Positions 35,635 to 48,600 are shown, counted from the stretch's first letter. The stretch: 64,000 nt of DNA from Pyrus communis (GCF_963583255.1 NC_084817.1:16002121-16066120), one strand, 5' to 3'. Translations and numbers: made by a program. Notes: generated from the sequence alone by a model not told the origin.

Positions 35635-36014
35635 CGAATTGAGTTCGTATAGGCATTTTAGACGCTGCTATTGAAATAGTCCTTCTAGCTATATTTTTTG
35701 CTACTCTGTTCATTTTATAAAGTATTCTACCGGGTTTAACAATAGTAGCCCAATACTCCAGAGATCCTTTCTCCGAACCCATAGGTGTTTATGTAGGTCT
35801 TATAGTAACAAGTTTGTCTGGAAATATGCGTACCCATATTTTCCACCGTTGTGTGCATTTCATGTCATTGCTCACCTCCCTGCTTCTATTTTTCTAGCTG
35901 TGATCCGAGATGGTTCAAGCGCTTGAAGAGCATATCTACCAAAGCAATTACAATTACTTCAATAAGATATTGCTTTCATTATTCCCCTGTGTTGTTTACA
36001 AAATCTAGTACGAC
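35635..36014 (-). pseudogene. rpl16: Nuclear copy of plastid rpl16 exon 2 (NUPT)
   Basis: On the minus strand the sequence can be followed from FRKQH and GRYALQALEP, through RKIEAG and IWVRIFPDK, to [18 protein letters not shown] and [18 protein letters not shown]. This is most of plastid ribosomal protein L16, encoded by exon 2 of rpl16. It is broken by stops (Arg codons changed to TGA, for example near 35865) and a lost A that shifts the frame near 35840. The surrounding DNA is nuclear repeat sequence, and no plastid neighbour genes (rpl14, rps3) flank it. It is therefore a short decayed plastid-DNA insertion, not a gene. Confidence 0.92.
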
Positions 36015-36848
36015 GTCACGTGTTTTAAACTTTACATGGCATCACATGTTTCAAATTTGACATTGTTGTTTCAAAAAGTCATCGTACAGGAATTAACCAT
36101 TGGATTTTATTTAGTGGTTCAATGTATACCCAATTTTTATCTCTGGACACCCTAAAATTGTTGGCAAAAAGCTATGGAGACCCATTGCACTAAGAAATTT
36201 GAGAAACAACGACTTTACTTCTTTTATTGTAAGCTAAGGCATCACTCTAGGTGGTTGGAAAATGATTGTCTGCAAACCTGCCGATTTGAAGGTGGGAGAA
36301 GCGCCGGTCACCATTAGTACGGTGACGAGTCAAAAAATGATAAGAGAGCGGATAAAGGATATGGGTGGTTGTGCACCGATGAAAGAGAGGGCAGGGCGAC
36401 TGAGAGAGAGTTGGGTGGTGCTGCAACTGCAACACGATTTAGCTCCAACACTTAACCCATTCATTTTTTTTTTTTTTTTTTTTTTTTTATACCTAACAAT
36501 TATTCCCTAAAACTTAGTTGCGTGGTTTTGTAACTTAAACAATAGGATACAATGATCATTAAAATAAGAAAAATATGTGGGCTGTCCAAAGAAAAGAAAT
36601 GAGTATACAAAGAACCAATGATAAAATTACACTAAATGGTGGCCTAAATACCATAATACGTAATAATTGAGTATCAACCATGGGACCAACTGTGGTACTA
36701 AGTGATTGTCAAATTCTTCGAAACCTAAATTTTGCCACAAAAAAAAAAGTGTGGACAAGACGAACGAAAAATACAGGTTAAAAAAACAACTTAAATAAAA
36801 AAAAATACAGAGAGGATGGTGGTATTCTAAAAAATTGGTATCTTGAAT
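36015..36848. other. Gene-free stretch
   Basis: No gene was recognised. It includes a long T-run (36466-36488). The last eight bases, TCTTGAAT, are the left target duplication of the hAT element that follows. Confidence 0.5.
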
Positions 36849-38151
36849 TAGGGGGTTGGGCACGAACCAGGTCGGGCCCAATTTTGAAAGGACCAGACCA
36901 GACTTGGGTTTAAAAAAAATAGGCCAGACTGGGACGGGTACAACAAATTTTAATACAGGAATCGGACCTAACCCAACCCATTTGAAACGGATTGAGTCCA
37001 AAGTCCTCCTTTTTTTTTTTGGGGGGGGGGGGGGGGGAACTGAATTTTTACAGTAGCACAACTACACAAATTCTCAGAATACAGATTTTACAGTTTGCAC
37101 AACACATCCAAACATTACAAAGTCCAACATCTAAGTACATAGATTAACATTACATCCAAAATAACAACATTACATTGTCCAACATTGTTCGATACATTAA
37201 ATCCAAAACATTCAAAATAACATCCGAGACATCTAAAGATCAAATCAACATACAAAATAACATCCGAGAGTCCGAAACATCCAAATTCCGAAGTCCAAAA
37301 TCAAATAATCCAAAATAACATAAACATGACCTCCACAATAAATTCCAAATTAACATCCGAAATCATATCCAACGTCCAAGTTCCAACAATATTCCTCATT
37401 GAATCTATAAGGAAAAATAGAATATAAACATGACATTTTTAACATTCAATATCATATTATCCTAATTGAATCATTGAAATTTAAAGTTTATTCATTTGAG
37501 ATATTAGCACAATTCCTTTTCTTTTATTCTTTCGAGTTGTTTGAGGAGCTTCAATTTCAAGAACCCATGGTGAGAGGGTTGAACTTGTAGATATAGTATT
37601 TGTTTTTCTTCTTTTATATTCTACAACAAAGAACAAAAGAAGCATGTTAATTGTAAATGAATAGAAGACAACCATTAATATAAACCAAACTATACAATAC
37701 AAAATAATTACCTTCTTCACACTCTTGATAAAATTCAAGCTCGGCCAGATTTGCTTCATACTCAATGTTGCTAATTTTTTCACTTCTTAACCAGTTTTGG
37801 AGGCATATCAATGACTCCACTATTTGAGAAAGGAGAGATGATCTAAAGGGATCAATTACTCTCTTTCCTTATGGCCTTCTACTTGGCTTTGAGATAATGC
37901 AAATCCAACTTCCGTAAAATCGTCTGCAGGAACAAATAAAATATACCAAGAGATCTAGTTAGGATCACCTGCTAAATTTGAACGATATTTTTATGAAGAC
38001 TTAAACTTTAATAAGAAAATGCAGAATTCGATCAATCCCAGATTGAGACTTATATGCTACTTAGATCCATCTGACTAAATATTCCTAGACGTGAACCTAT
38101 GAAACAGATATGATCTAAGCAAACCCTATCAACAACAATATTCTACAACAA

Positions 38152-38187
<36 letters not shown>

Positions 38188-38919
38188 TATAGATAAGAAT
38201 TAGCTCAAGAACTACAGTCCAATTCAAATCGAAAACCCACATCAGAATTACATACATACCAATAGATCAAACTACAAACACACAAGAAATTATGCAAAAT
38301 ATGGGAAGGACTAGGTTTAGATTTGGCAGGTTTTTAAGCATCAATTAACATTAGAGGTTAAAGAATTCACTTGAACTAGCGACGACGATGAACTGTTGGT
38401 GGTCACGACAGTGATGATGTCGTCGGGGAGGAGAGAAAGAGAATCGAGAAGATGGGTGGTGTGGGTGCCTGGGTTCTCTAAGTCTGAGATGTCGTCGAGG
38501 AGAACAATTGAGAAAATCAACCGTCGTGGTGGTGGCCACGGCCCAGACTCACGACGGCGGTGATGTCAGGGTGGTGGAGGAGATGGCTGATGGGTAGTGA
38601 CGGACTGTGGGTGGAACTGTGGAAGGAGGGGATGACACACACGAGAGACGAAGAGTTGAGGACTCGAGTCTGTAATCAAAGAGCAGACTAGGGTAAAAAC
38701 TAACAGTGAATATTGGATGGTATGTTACTTTTTAATCTAGTCCGTCCATTGCAATTACAAACAGGCCGGTCCAGGGCCCCCTTTTTCTATACATTTGGAA
38801 TCAGCCCGGCCTGGCTCGCCCTGTTTCCTCTATTAAAAATTTGAAACCGACTCATACCCATCCCGAACCTTGATTACCCATCCCAACACGCGATTCATAT
38901 ACTCGTTTGCCCACCCCTA
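36849..38919. mobile_element. Non-autonomous hAT-type transposon (copy 3)
   Basis: The element is 2071 bp, starting TAGGGGGTTGGGCACGAACC and ending CGTTTGCCCACCCCTA, so the inverted ends share TAGGGG.TGGGCA. Flanks are TCTTGAAT (36841-36848) and CCTTGAAT (38920-38927), an 8-bp duplication with one mismatch. Subterminal zones are rich in GGTC/GGCC/GGGC-type short motifs. The interior has a poly-G run (37021-37037), degenerate ACATCCAAAATAACA repeats (about 37090-37340), a long poly-A (38155-38185), and a GC-richer segment (38380-38640) resembling a transposase gene leader. No transposase is readable. Confidence 0.85.
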
Positions 38920-39228
38920 CCTTGAATCGTCTTTGTTTCAATGTTGTAAATCAAAGAAACGAAAAAACCTTGAAATAACAAATCTATCGTTTGACAAAAA
39001 AAAAAAAAAACAAAACAACCTCGAAATAACCAATAAAAAAATCTGACCACTTTGCTTCAGTAGCTAACATAATTACACTAATATCCTCATTCCTCTTATT
39101 GCTTGGAAAGTAGCTTAATACAAGTAAACTCTACGAATTTTCCCTAACACTAATCCTTTGGCTTGCATTAAACCTCCCAAGGCCACAAATAAAATGGAGA
39201 AACGAAATCTGGTGGTTCCATCGATTTA
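38920..39228. other. Spacer and LACS9 3' region
   Basis: It contains a SINE-family-C-like tail (AACAAATCTATCGTTTGAC plus A-run, 38978-39010) and then the likely 3' untranslated region of LACS9. Confidence 0.45.
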
Positions 39229-42200
39229 TCACGAAGCGTATAACTTGGAGAGGTCTTCTGAGAACGCCTTCCTAATGACATCTCTCTTGAGCTTCAGGGC
39301 TGCAGTGACCAGGCCGGTTTCTGGAGTCCATGGTTCCGAAAGCAACTTGATTTTGGCAGGGATCTCAAACTTCTCCAAACGCGCATTCTTTGCTTCCTGT
39401 TAATTGGTGAAGCATAAATATTTGAATCAGAACAAAGCAGAACAGATGGCACCAAGCATGTTCAAATAGATTGCACTAAGGGCTGGTTTGGTATTGCTGT
39501 GCTTTGAAAAAAAGCTACTTCTGCTGTGCTGTGAGAATAAGCAGCTGTGAAATAAAGCAGCACTGTTTGGTAAACTTTTTTGTAAAAGTGCTTTTGAAAA
39601 AAAAAGCAGTATTAGAGTGTTTGGTAAACTTTTATGTAAAACAGATGTGAAAAAAAGCCGGTTTTTCAAAGCTGGGTTTTGCAGCTTCTTGTTTTTGGCT
39701 TTTTTTCACCCAAAACTGTGAAAAAAAGCTGAAGCTGAGTGTTTACCAAACACAAAAACAGCTCCCAGCTTTTTTTGGTAGCAGCTTTTTTCAGAATCAC
39801 CTCAATACCAAACCAGGTCTAAGTTTCAAGTTACAGAAATTTATCCAGAAGATGTACGTACCTTTACAAGTGATGCTTGCACTTCTTTTATGGCTTCTGA
39901 TTTCGAACACAAGTCTGCAAAATCAGTAAAAGCGATTCCTTGCTTTGAAGCCCAATCTTCCACTGTGACTTGAGAAGCCACCACCAGAGCCACACAGTAA
40001 CTATGAAAAGGATCAGCGTGCAACATGATGTTGTCGATGTAGGGGCAAACTGAAAGAGCAGCCTCAACCTGTAAAGGAAACATTAGTCTCCGAGGAAAAC
40101 CTAACAAAAAGTTGCATTCATCTAGCAACACTCGTACCTTTCCTAAGGAGACATACTCCCCATGCTGAAGTTTGACTATATCCTTCTTACGGTCAATTAT
40201 CTCAAGACAACCATCAGCATGAAATCGCCCTATGTCACCCGTATAGAACCACCTCATTCCCTTCTCATCGACCTTTTCACAATAAGACCCAAAAAAAAAA
40301 AAAAAAAACAAAAATTCCCCTAAGTGACTGAAATGAACAATTGTTTTGGTGAGTAGCCGCAATAAAAAAGAATGGTATGAAATATCCGAAAGTCTACCTT
40401 GTATGACTCTCTTGTTTTTTCTTCATTTTTGAAATAACCAAGTGTAACATTTGGGCCACCAATGACTATCTCTCCACGAGGCATTGGGGTATCGGTTTTC
40501 AGGTATCCTCCTTCAGCCCAATCAATTAACTGGATACAGAAGATAAAATATTGTAAAATGATTCAAGTAAATATCATCTTCATGCCTTGGAAACAGAGTA
40601 CAATGCTCTTAAGCAATTTGCCCTTAACAGATACAAAAAACAGACAATTCAATCCAGAAATGCACAAATGAACACCTCCATCTATAAGTCATGAATCATG
40701 ATAAGGATTTCATACAAGTTTCTTTCTTTCATGTTTCTTTTTAAAGAAGAAGTTGATATTATGAATCAGAAAACATGTAAATAAAAACCCACTGTCATCT
40801 CTTACCTTTATAAATGAGCAAGGAAGCGGAGCTCCAACTCGACCTACAGAAGTATCATCAAACTCTGAGAATGTCCCACCAGCGCAAGTTTCAGTGAGGC
40901 CATACCCTTGGCCAATTGGAGAACTGTCAATAAAGAGATATGATGAGAATAGAGCAAAAGAAAACAGAAACACAAATAAATTTGTTGCTTTACAAGAATG
41001 GAATAATGAGTTATCACACAACCCTGAATTTTAACATTCTTAGGAACTTCTTATTAATATACAAGTTGAGTTCTTCCATAAGCATTACTGTCTAAACTTT
41101 ATTTACTGAGGAGAAAGAAATAGGGTATCATAATCCTTTTAGAACACTGAATTTGTCCTGCTGGTAATCTTTGACTTTGAATTCATAAACTTTATAGGAT
41201 TGGAAAAACACTCGAGGTGAAATAAGAGTTGGCCAACTTAAAGAAGATGAGCAGTTAAAAGTACTAAGACCATGTAAACCCAAAGCAAACTTTCATGAAC
41301 TATTAAAATCACTCGAAAAAGTAGCAACATCACAGGATAAGGTCATGATTCACAATATCCTATGCTGTAGCTGTTAAAAGTACTAAAATCATACTAACCC
41401 AATGCAAATGTTGATGAATCTTTGAGTATCACCCGAGAGAGGGGCACCACCAGAAAGGATAAAACGAACGTGACCTCCTAGAACTGCACGGACCTTTCTA
41501 AACACAAGAAGGTCCCACAGAAACTTTTCCAGGCCCCAAGCTCCAAACCAACTGCCATTCACAGAAGACAACCTACGAGCATATGCCAAGTGAAACAATC
41601 TCTTGGCTAGTCCACCCTTTGCATTTACCTGAAGCATCATGAAGATACAGTGTTGATAAAATTGGCATAATGTGCATTTGTATATGCATCTGCTCATGTA
41701 ATTTTGCATATATATTATATGCACAAGAAGTTTCAAAACCTTATTGAGCACTCCATCTCGAACACGGTCAAGAATTGCAGGGACAGCTGTCAATACGGTT
41801 GGTGCAAGCGCAGTTGCATCCCCCCTTGTTCCTCTTTTTATTTTACTTGATGTATCAATAAGGGTCAATGGAGACCCATACCCTATGGAACTTCCAACAG
41901 CAACCATGACGTTCTTCAAGATAGATAGTAAAACTTGTTAATCAAGTACCAGAAATATATATAAGAACATAACAACGCAGCTAGTGAACGTTATTAACAA
42001 AAAAACTATCAAAGGATCACTGTAGCCATGCAATCTAGCCAGCTAACATATTCTCCATACCTCCGCTGCTAATTCAAGGATATGAGCGAGGGGAAGATAT
42101 GCCAGATAAACATCCTTGCTTCCAAGGCCAGGAACAATAGTCATGACGGCAGAAACTACAGCTAGCACATTAGCATGTGTCATCATTACACCCTGTAAAA

Positions 42201-44570
42201 AGTGAAGATGAAGGTTAATTAATGGAGGTTGTTGATTGGATGAATGCCTATACTTGCATTAGATGCCAACTCAAAATAAGCATACAAAAAGTAAAAAAGA
42301 ACAGCACAGAATAGAGTATAATACAAAATTTTCCATATATCTGAGGAAATTATGTAAGGAAATGTAATGCAACAAGTGCCTATTCTATTTACACATACGA
42401 CATAAATTGATAATATTTAATTGAACACAACCATCTAGTGTTCACCACCCTGTACCCTAACTCCATAAGGCAATGCTCACATTAGCAAATTGCAATGCTT
42501 TTACTAAATAATTCCATCCATATTGATACACATGATATCCTTGTTCTGAAAATGTGAAGGAGATGGATGCTACAAAGCGACTTTCAACCATATCTTAGTA
42601 TTTAACTCAAGACTATATTAATAAGAAGAAATTTATCAAATGAAAAGAAAAAGAGTATGGTAGTAGTGACATTTATAATGCTGCAGCAGTTTAATACCGA
42701 TAGAAACTAGAAATGTGCATTATAAAAATGTCACAACCAAGCATCCTTGTCTTCTGAAAACTTTAACAGGGTAACAAAAGCACTTTTCAAGGGTTGTTTC
42801 AAAACCAAAACTCAATATATATCAACTGTTGACAATGTGAAGGTAAAAGGAAAAAGAGTAGCAATATTGACCCAAACATCGCACAAACTCCTAAGTCAAC
42901 AATCAACAATTAAGTAACCAATTAGAAGGACTACCATGTCTGAAAGTGCAAGGAAAAAAAGGCAGAAACCAAAATAACAATATATAATAGAAGCTTTAAA
43001 CCTTGGGTAATCCAGTGCTTCCACTTGTATACATAATGACGGCAATATCTGCTGGAAGAGGTAAATCAGGATCAACAGGGTTTTCTCGGCCAAGTTTCTC
43101 GACATCATCAAATGAAGTGATTTGCCATCGACTTTCAACAGATGAGGCACTAGACGGGATCTCGTCATCCAGACATATGATTCGCTTTACTGTGTCTAGT
43201 TGTCCACTTATGTGTAGAAGTTTTTTCAGTTCTTTTTGCCCACAAATCACAGTTGTAACTTCCGTCTGGAGAAAAATAAAATGAAAATTATGTTGGTTAT
43301 GTAGTAGAACAAAAACTTTGAGGACAAATGACAAACAAACCCTAATGTAGAACTAACATGTCAACACCATCCATGCATTTATTTTCTCTATTTTTTTCTT
43401 CTTTCAAACACAGAGAAACCTGACACCAGAAAGCATCTCCAGTCATTGAAAAGCTTCCCAACTAGGTTGCAACATTTTGGATGAGCTATATGTAAGTCAC
43501 ACTATGAAATTAGAAATATATTGCTTGTGCTTAATACGCTGTTTAAAAATTAAAATCACTAAATAAGTAAATAAACATACATGCCTCTAATCAACAAAAA
43601 AAAAATGGTACAGAAAGCAGCCTATTCTGCATAGCATACTCTGCCAAACAACAGGAATGTGTGTGCGAGTCTAAGAGAGAGAGAAACAGAGATAGATATA
43701 TAATTAATAAACATGTATATGTATATATACAGAGAGAGGGAGAGAGGGGGAGAGAGAGAGAGAGAGAGAGAACCTCATTTAGTGAGTGACATAGAGCCTC
43801 CTCCCCAAGAGATGCGTATATGGTAACAACAGTGACATTGCGCCTAAAACAACCCTGATATAAGAAAACATAATCAGGAAAAAGAAATTTGTGCATAAAT
43901 TCAACCGCTTTATCATTGCTTACAAACAAAGCCTTAAAACTCTAATTAAGCTATAGATTATACAAATTAAAATCACATCATATGTGCAAAAAAAATCATG
44001 CTATCAGGAAGTTCAAGGTGAAGCAATAAATGAATCTCATGAATGTCAGAAGAATGATTAATTGTATGTAAGAAGAGCATGTCAGACATAATTTTATGTA
44101 AGAAGAGCAGGTAAGTCACGCACCTGCAATGCGATAAACCACTCTTCTCTAGTGTCAGCAAAGATTGCCACTCTCTCCTCCCTTTGATGCCCGAGTTGAG
44201 CTAAACCGGAAGCAAAGTTGCATACAACTTCAAATGCCTGTCCATATGTTAGCCATTCGTACTCCCCCAAATGAAGCTTCTCGAAGGATCTTCCGTCCTT
44301 TGATACTTCAACCTCCCTTGCAATCAATGCTCGGGTTCCAAGAAGGCATTTATCCTGGAACCGCTTGGATGACTGCTCGAAAAGCTCTGCAAGAGTTGTA
44401 ACAGTTTCCCATAGTGTTTGAACTGGGGCAGTATACCGATGGTTTCGGATTGCATACCCGGGTTCCCCACCAACATCAACGGGCACACCCCGTTGCTTCG
44501 CTTTCTTCGATTTCTGAACTATTATAGTTAGTAACAGAGGAATAAACGCACCAACAATGTAAGGACCCAT
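39229..44570 (-). CDS. LACS9: Long-chain acyl-CoA synthetase 9, plastid-envelope type
   Basis: The enzyme activates free long-chain fatty acids to acyl-CoA (ATP + CoA). LACS9 is the plastid outer-envelope form that supplies the ER with plastid-made acyl groups. Coding exons: 44570-44124, 43854-43774, 43265-43002, 42192-42061, 41913-41740, 41628-41399, 40923-40806, 40529-40398, 40272-40138, 40068-39862 and 39396-39229. They total 2088 bp, 695 aa, close to the family length. Landmarks are an N-terminal hydrophobic anchor (residues 3-18), [14 protein letters not shown], the AMP-binding P-loop [11 protein letters not shown] (255-265), GYGLTE (449-454), YTGD (536-539) and [19 protein letters not shown]. 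All splice sites are GT-AG and phases agree, with no stop, so it is intact. Intron 10 carries a MITE; the exon 2 donor is non-consensus. The sole annotation doubt is LACS9 versus its close paralogue LACS8. Confidence 0.95.
39480..39819. mobile_element. Tourist-like (PIF/Harbinger) MITE in LACS9 intron 10
   Basis: The element is 340 bp, starting GGGCTGGTTTGGTATTG and ending CAATACCAAACCAGGTC, inverted ends that agree at 15 of 17 positions. It is flanked by TAA on both sides (39477-39479 and 39820-39822), the typical PIF/Harbinger 3-bp duplication. The interior is built of AAAAAGC/GCTTTTT and TTTGGTAAA repeats and can fold back on itself. Confidence 0.85.
43731..43770. repeat. (GA)n microsatellite at a LACS9 splice donor
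   Basis: On the sense (minus) strand this is a (CT)n run that starts three bases into intron 2 (GAG|GTTCTCTCTC). Confidence 0.9.
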
Positions 44571-44601
44571 CTTTTCCCAAATGAATATCCAAATTTCAAT
44601 C

Positions 44602-44935
44602 CTGAAAATTTAATAAAATTCAGTCACATTTTATTCAATCACAATTACACTAAAAAAACTTAAAAAATAAAGAAATTTAAACCGTTTTGATTATTCCAAA
44701 TTTTAATAATTTGCTCACATTTATTCTTCATTTTTCAAATTTATAACATTCTTGCTACATTGTAAGCAAAGCATGTCATGAACTGAAGCACAAAAGCAGT
44801 GGAACGAAAGAACAAAACTACTACGAATCACACATTGCAACAACACATAACAGAGAAGCATAAACCCCAAAGAAAAAGCATAAAAACAACTTTTGAGGAA
44901 AGCAGATTCACCGTGTTAATTGCGCTTTGGAGTAC
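44602..44935 (-). other. LACS9: Probable 5'-UTR intron of LACS9
   Basis: On the minus strand AACAAG|GTACTCC (donor, 44935) and AATTTTCAG|GATTG (acceptor, 44602) frame an AT-rich stretch between a GC-richer, pyrimidine-rich leader (44936-45130) and the ATG at 44570. The split leader is inferred from splice-like signals only. Confidence 0.5.
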
Positions 44936-45387
44936 CTTGTTGTTCAAGCCAAAGCCCCAGAAACCGAATTCGACCTTCAACTCATCGGCATTGCAAGAAA
45001 TGCGAGCAATTAGAGAGCGAAGAGCTGAAGAACTGTGATCGAAACGAGGTCGTTTAGTAGCAGTGAGGGAGGGAAGGCTGAGAGGCGGAGAGATCGAGAG
45101 GAAGGGGAGTTGAAGTCTCAGACTTTTCAGACCGACTGAAATAGTCTCTGAAGACTGAACTGGAGTTTTATTTTGTTTTTTTCTGTTAGGTTATCGGTGC
45201 GGATCGAGTTAATATGGACCGTACGATGTGGGTATTTGTACGACCAGATATGGTGCTTGCGGCCCATGTGGGTTTGAATGAAGGCGCTCTATGCCCCACT
45301 CTTTTGTCTTCTATTTACCCTCTAAATTGGCTCTTTTGTATTTCTAGTTCCGTCAAATCACAATTTGATATAACCACATCAAATGGA

Positions 45388-45535
45388 TCAGTGGTCAGGA
45401 CGCGGATTGTGGCTCTCCAATAAACAAAAAAATATGGGAAGTTTCAAATTCGATGCTCCAAGTTGGTGAGTCTGTTTGAATGTAGCCACGAGCAGGATGA
45501 AATTCTCCATAGCCTCTCCAAATCCGGAAGGAAAA
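45388..45535 (+). repeat. SINE-like repeat, family B, copy 1
   Basis: It shares GCGGATTGTGG, CCAATAAACAAAAAAAT, GATGCTCC and CACGAGCA in the same order and spacing with 55791-55925. A B-box-like sequence lies near GATGCTCC. Poly-A and target duplication are not clear. Confidence 0.6.
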
Positions 45536-46489
45536 AAATTTAAAATAACAAGAGAAATTGTTACACACAAGTTAAATTATGATTAATAAGAATGTAAGAA
45601 TGGCTCTTTTCAAGTTGTCTCCCTTTTTATAAGATGACATTTAAACTATCTTAATTAATAGGAAATGAAACTGAATTAGGGCAGAATGAGACAAACATGC
45701 TAATTTAATAAACAAATCTAACTCACATCTTCGCCTTCTATTTTACTATTAAAAAAGAAGAACCAGAACATTGCATTGTTTATAAGTAAGAATTCATTCC
45801 TCCCAAGCCCTAATTTTGAATTACAGCCTAACTGGTACTAAATTAAAATAGTGTTGAGTTTTACATCGTCTATGAAGAAGAATCAAAGAAGAATGATTCC
45901 TTACGGGTAAGATGACAGGCGTTTTCGTCAAAGGAGGAGAAAAAAACATTTTTGGGAGGAAAAAACAAAAAAGTTGTTATTGATTGAATGAGTGTACATT
46001 GGTCTACCCACGTGGTGCAACATGAAAGAAGAGGATAAGAAGCAGGATGGTGATGCTAGGCCACCAAATCAGTTAGGTCTAGAATTAGTTATTAATTTTG
46101 AAAAGCACTCAACTGATTGGAGAAAAACTTCGGTGTAAGCCATGCATACACCCTTGTCACAAGAGGGATGGGAACGAAGTGCATACAACCCCGATATGGC
46201 AGGAGTATGTCATGAAATTATCATGTGATAAGATAGATAAACCAACGAATCAAAATGTATACAATGTGAGTCATGTGAAGAGAATAAGATATGAACAAAT
46301 GTGCATGCAACGGGGAAGATAAGTTTTGTCCCCAACTTTTTGTACATTTCCCTACCAAAATAATCATTGCCAAATTACCAAACTACGTTTTGAATCATTA
46401 ATTGAAATGACAAAGGTGTGTTAATACTCCAGTTTGGTCTCATTTCCCAAGGTTTCGATGCCGTCCCTAAACACATGCCGATAGCAATA

Positions 46490-46899
46490 TTGCTTTAAAA
46501 TTTTCCGTCTAGCATCGTTTAGGTTTCGCTTAGGCGTTAGGAGTTTGGTCACTGTCTCAATTAGTCCTTAGGCAAGAAAATATGCCTAGACCCCCTTAGG
46601 TATCTATCTAGCCCGCCTAAATCCGTCTAGACACCCGCTTAAATCGTGACTCTTACTTAGACAGAAAATCAATTAACTTTCATTTTAGATTTTATTTGTT
46701 CAATGGAATGTAAGAGACTTGTTAAATACCTCAATGGACACTTATTATACGCTTTCCAATATATTCTAATAATTTATGTTATTTTATTTTGCAATTTATG
46801 TAAACAATTATGTGTTTTTTAAGTATCAGTACACTTATTTATACGCCTAAGCTCCGCCTAGCCCGCCACCCAACTAGCGCCCATCATCTTTTAGAACCT
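46490..46899. mobile_element. Small hAT-like non-autonomous element
   Basis: It is 410 bp between TAGCAATA (46482-46489) and TAGCAATG (46900-46907), a likely 8-bp duplication with one mismatch. Ends are TTGCTTTAAAA and TTTTAGAACCT. The interior is rich in GCCTAGGC/CCCGCCTA-like motifs, as in a common plant repeat with AAGGTTTTAAAA ends. A related end fragment lies at 47277-47345, and a similar motif-rich sequence begins at about 63905. Confidence 0.6.
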
Positions 46900-47276
46900 T
46901 AGCAATGATACAAAAAGAAAAGATGTGAGAATTTATACAGTTCCAACATGTTGTAGGTTTTTAGCTTGGTCTTGGCCTTTCACTCGTAGTATCTTGTGAA
47001 TTTCCATGGGACGTAGCTCCTCCGGAAAAACATTTCCTTCACTGATCTCAAAACTCCGGATAGATCCTCAGGTATTTGCCCACCAAAATTCAAATTGGCG
47101 TTACTCCAATCCGTATTCTCGGTTCATCAGACCCATCGGTGCTGCTATTATCTCCTCGGCTATCTTGAGAATGTTGTCCTCGGTATGCGTTTGTAGCCAC
47201 GTTCATGAACATATTGGCAAATTCTGCAAGAAGAGCACATGTATGGTCATAGAACCAAATAGAGGTGGTGCAGCCA

Positions 47277-47345
47277 AGGTTTGAAAAGACATTAGGCACT
47301 AGTTGGGCAGCAAGTTAGGGACTAACGCCTAATGCCTAGGCCATA
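47277..47345 (+). repeat. Fragment related to the 46490 element
   Basis: It starts AAGGTTTGAAAAGACATTAG and includes TAATGCCTAGGCC. It looks like one end of the same repeat family without its partner end. Confidence 0.45.
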
Positions 47346-48600
47346 ATTGGATTGCCACCAGTTATCTCATTTCAAGTTTTGTCCTCCCTTTTAATAAGAT
47401 GATATTTTAAACTATCTTGATTAATAGGAAGTGAAATTGAGTGGGGTGAACATGCTACTCACATCTTAAGAGCATTTCCACCTCAAAAAGTGTCTCGGGC
47501 AATAGTCAATTCAATTCACTCGTGTGAATGGTAACTGTCTGTAATGAATGTTAACTATCTAAATGCATCTCTACCCTGAATAGCCCAAACAATTTGTATT
47601 AAAATATTATTATTTATTATAAAATAATAAAACATAATTTTATTTTAAATTTATGATAATAATAAAATATTGCTTGAAAGTATTTGAAATACTGAAATTT
47701 GGTGTAGTGGAAAAACATGATTAGGAATTTATAGTTATATTTTTAATTAATTTAAAAAAAAATAAAACTGAATTAATAGAATTGTCATCTTGCATCACAT
47801 GGCCTAGAGATTGGGCTAAGCAATTGTTGATTGGGGGATTAACTAGGCTCCCTTGGAGCCCATTGGATGTAATGGGCTGGAGACCAATTTTGGAGGGGGA
47901 AGAGGGGATTATGCCACGACCCCTAGGGGATGCACGGTGGTAGAACTGCTTTAATAGCATAGATGTAAGTCCCTTTAGTTATTCCAAAAATACGGTGACA
48001 TGATTCATATCCACATGAACCAAACTTTTTTTTTTTTTAATTATTATTATTAAGAGAAGAGTTCAAAATTATTAGAATTATTTAAAAGAAGTGAAGTTTT
48101 GAACTCTGAACACATAGATAGAAACTTAACATCTTATAAACTAAATCATAAGTTGTCGTATGCAACACCAAACAACAATCGTGTATCTATAATCCTATCC
48201 ATTGTATTACAAGCACTTGGTATTGGACACTTTAATTGCTATGTCACAAACAATAGTTTTGTTTTTTTTTTTTACAAATTAAGAAATTCACATTCAGCTC
48301 TTTTATTTATTTATTTATTTTTAACATATAAAATGAAATAGTTAGTATAAAAAATGGTCATGCATATATAAACGGTAAGGTTAATTATACAAATTATTTC
48401 ACAACTTAATAAACCAAAACAAGAAAATGAGTTTTCTAATGACTCATGGATTTTAAGTTGGTTTTGGTTTATTGAGTTGTCAAATATTTTAAGTCTTTGG
48501 ATCTAAATTAATATAATATTGTGGCTAATATGCATTTGATTTATACAAGTCCTCAAAATAAGGACCTTGATTGCCCTTATCTTGGCCATTAATGCAAATT

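Noticed and set aside
35534..35782. rpl16 as a functional nuclear gene
   Set aside because: It has stops, a frameshift and no intact start or transit peptide. It is a plastid-DNA fragment.
47006..47299. Paired ORFs (+ 92 aa, - 69 aa) as a gene
   Set aside because: No recognised motif and no supporting splice or promoter context; left as unassigned intergenic sequence.
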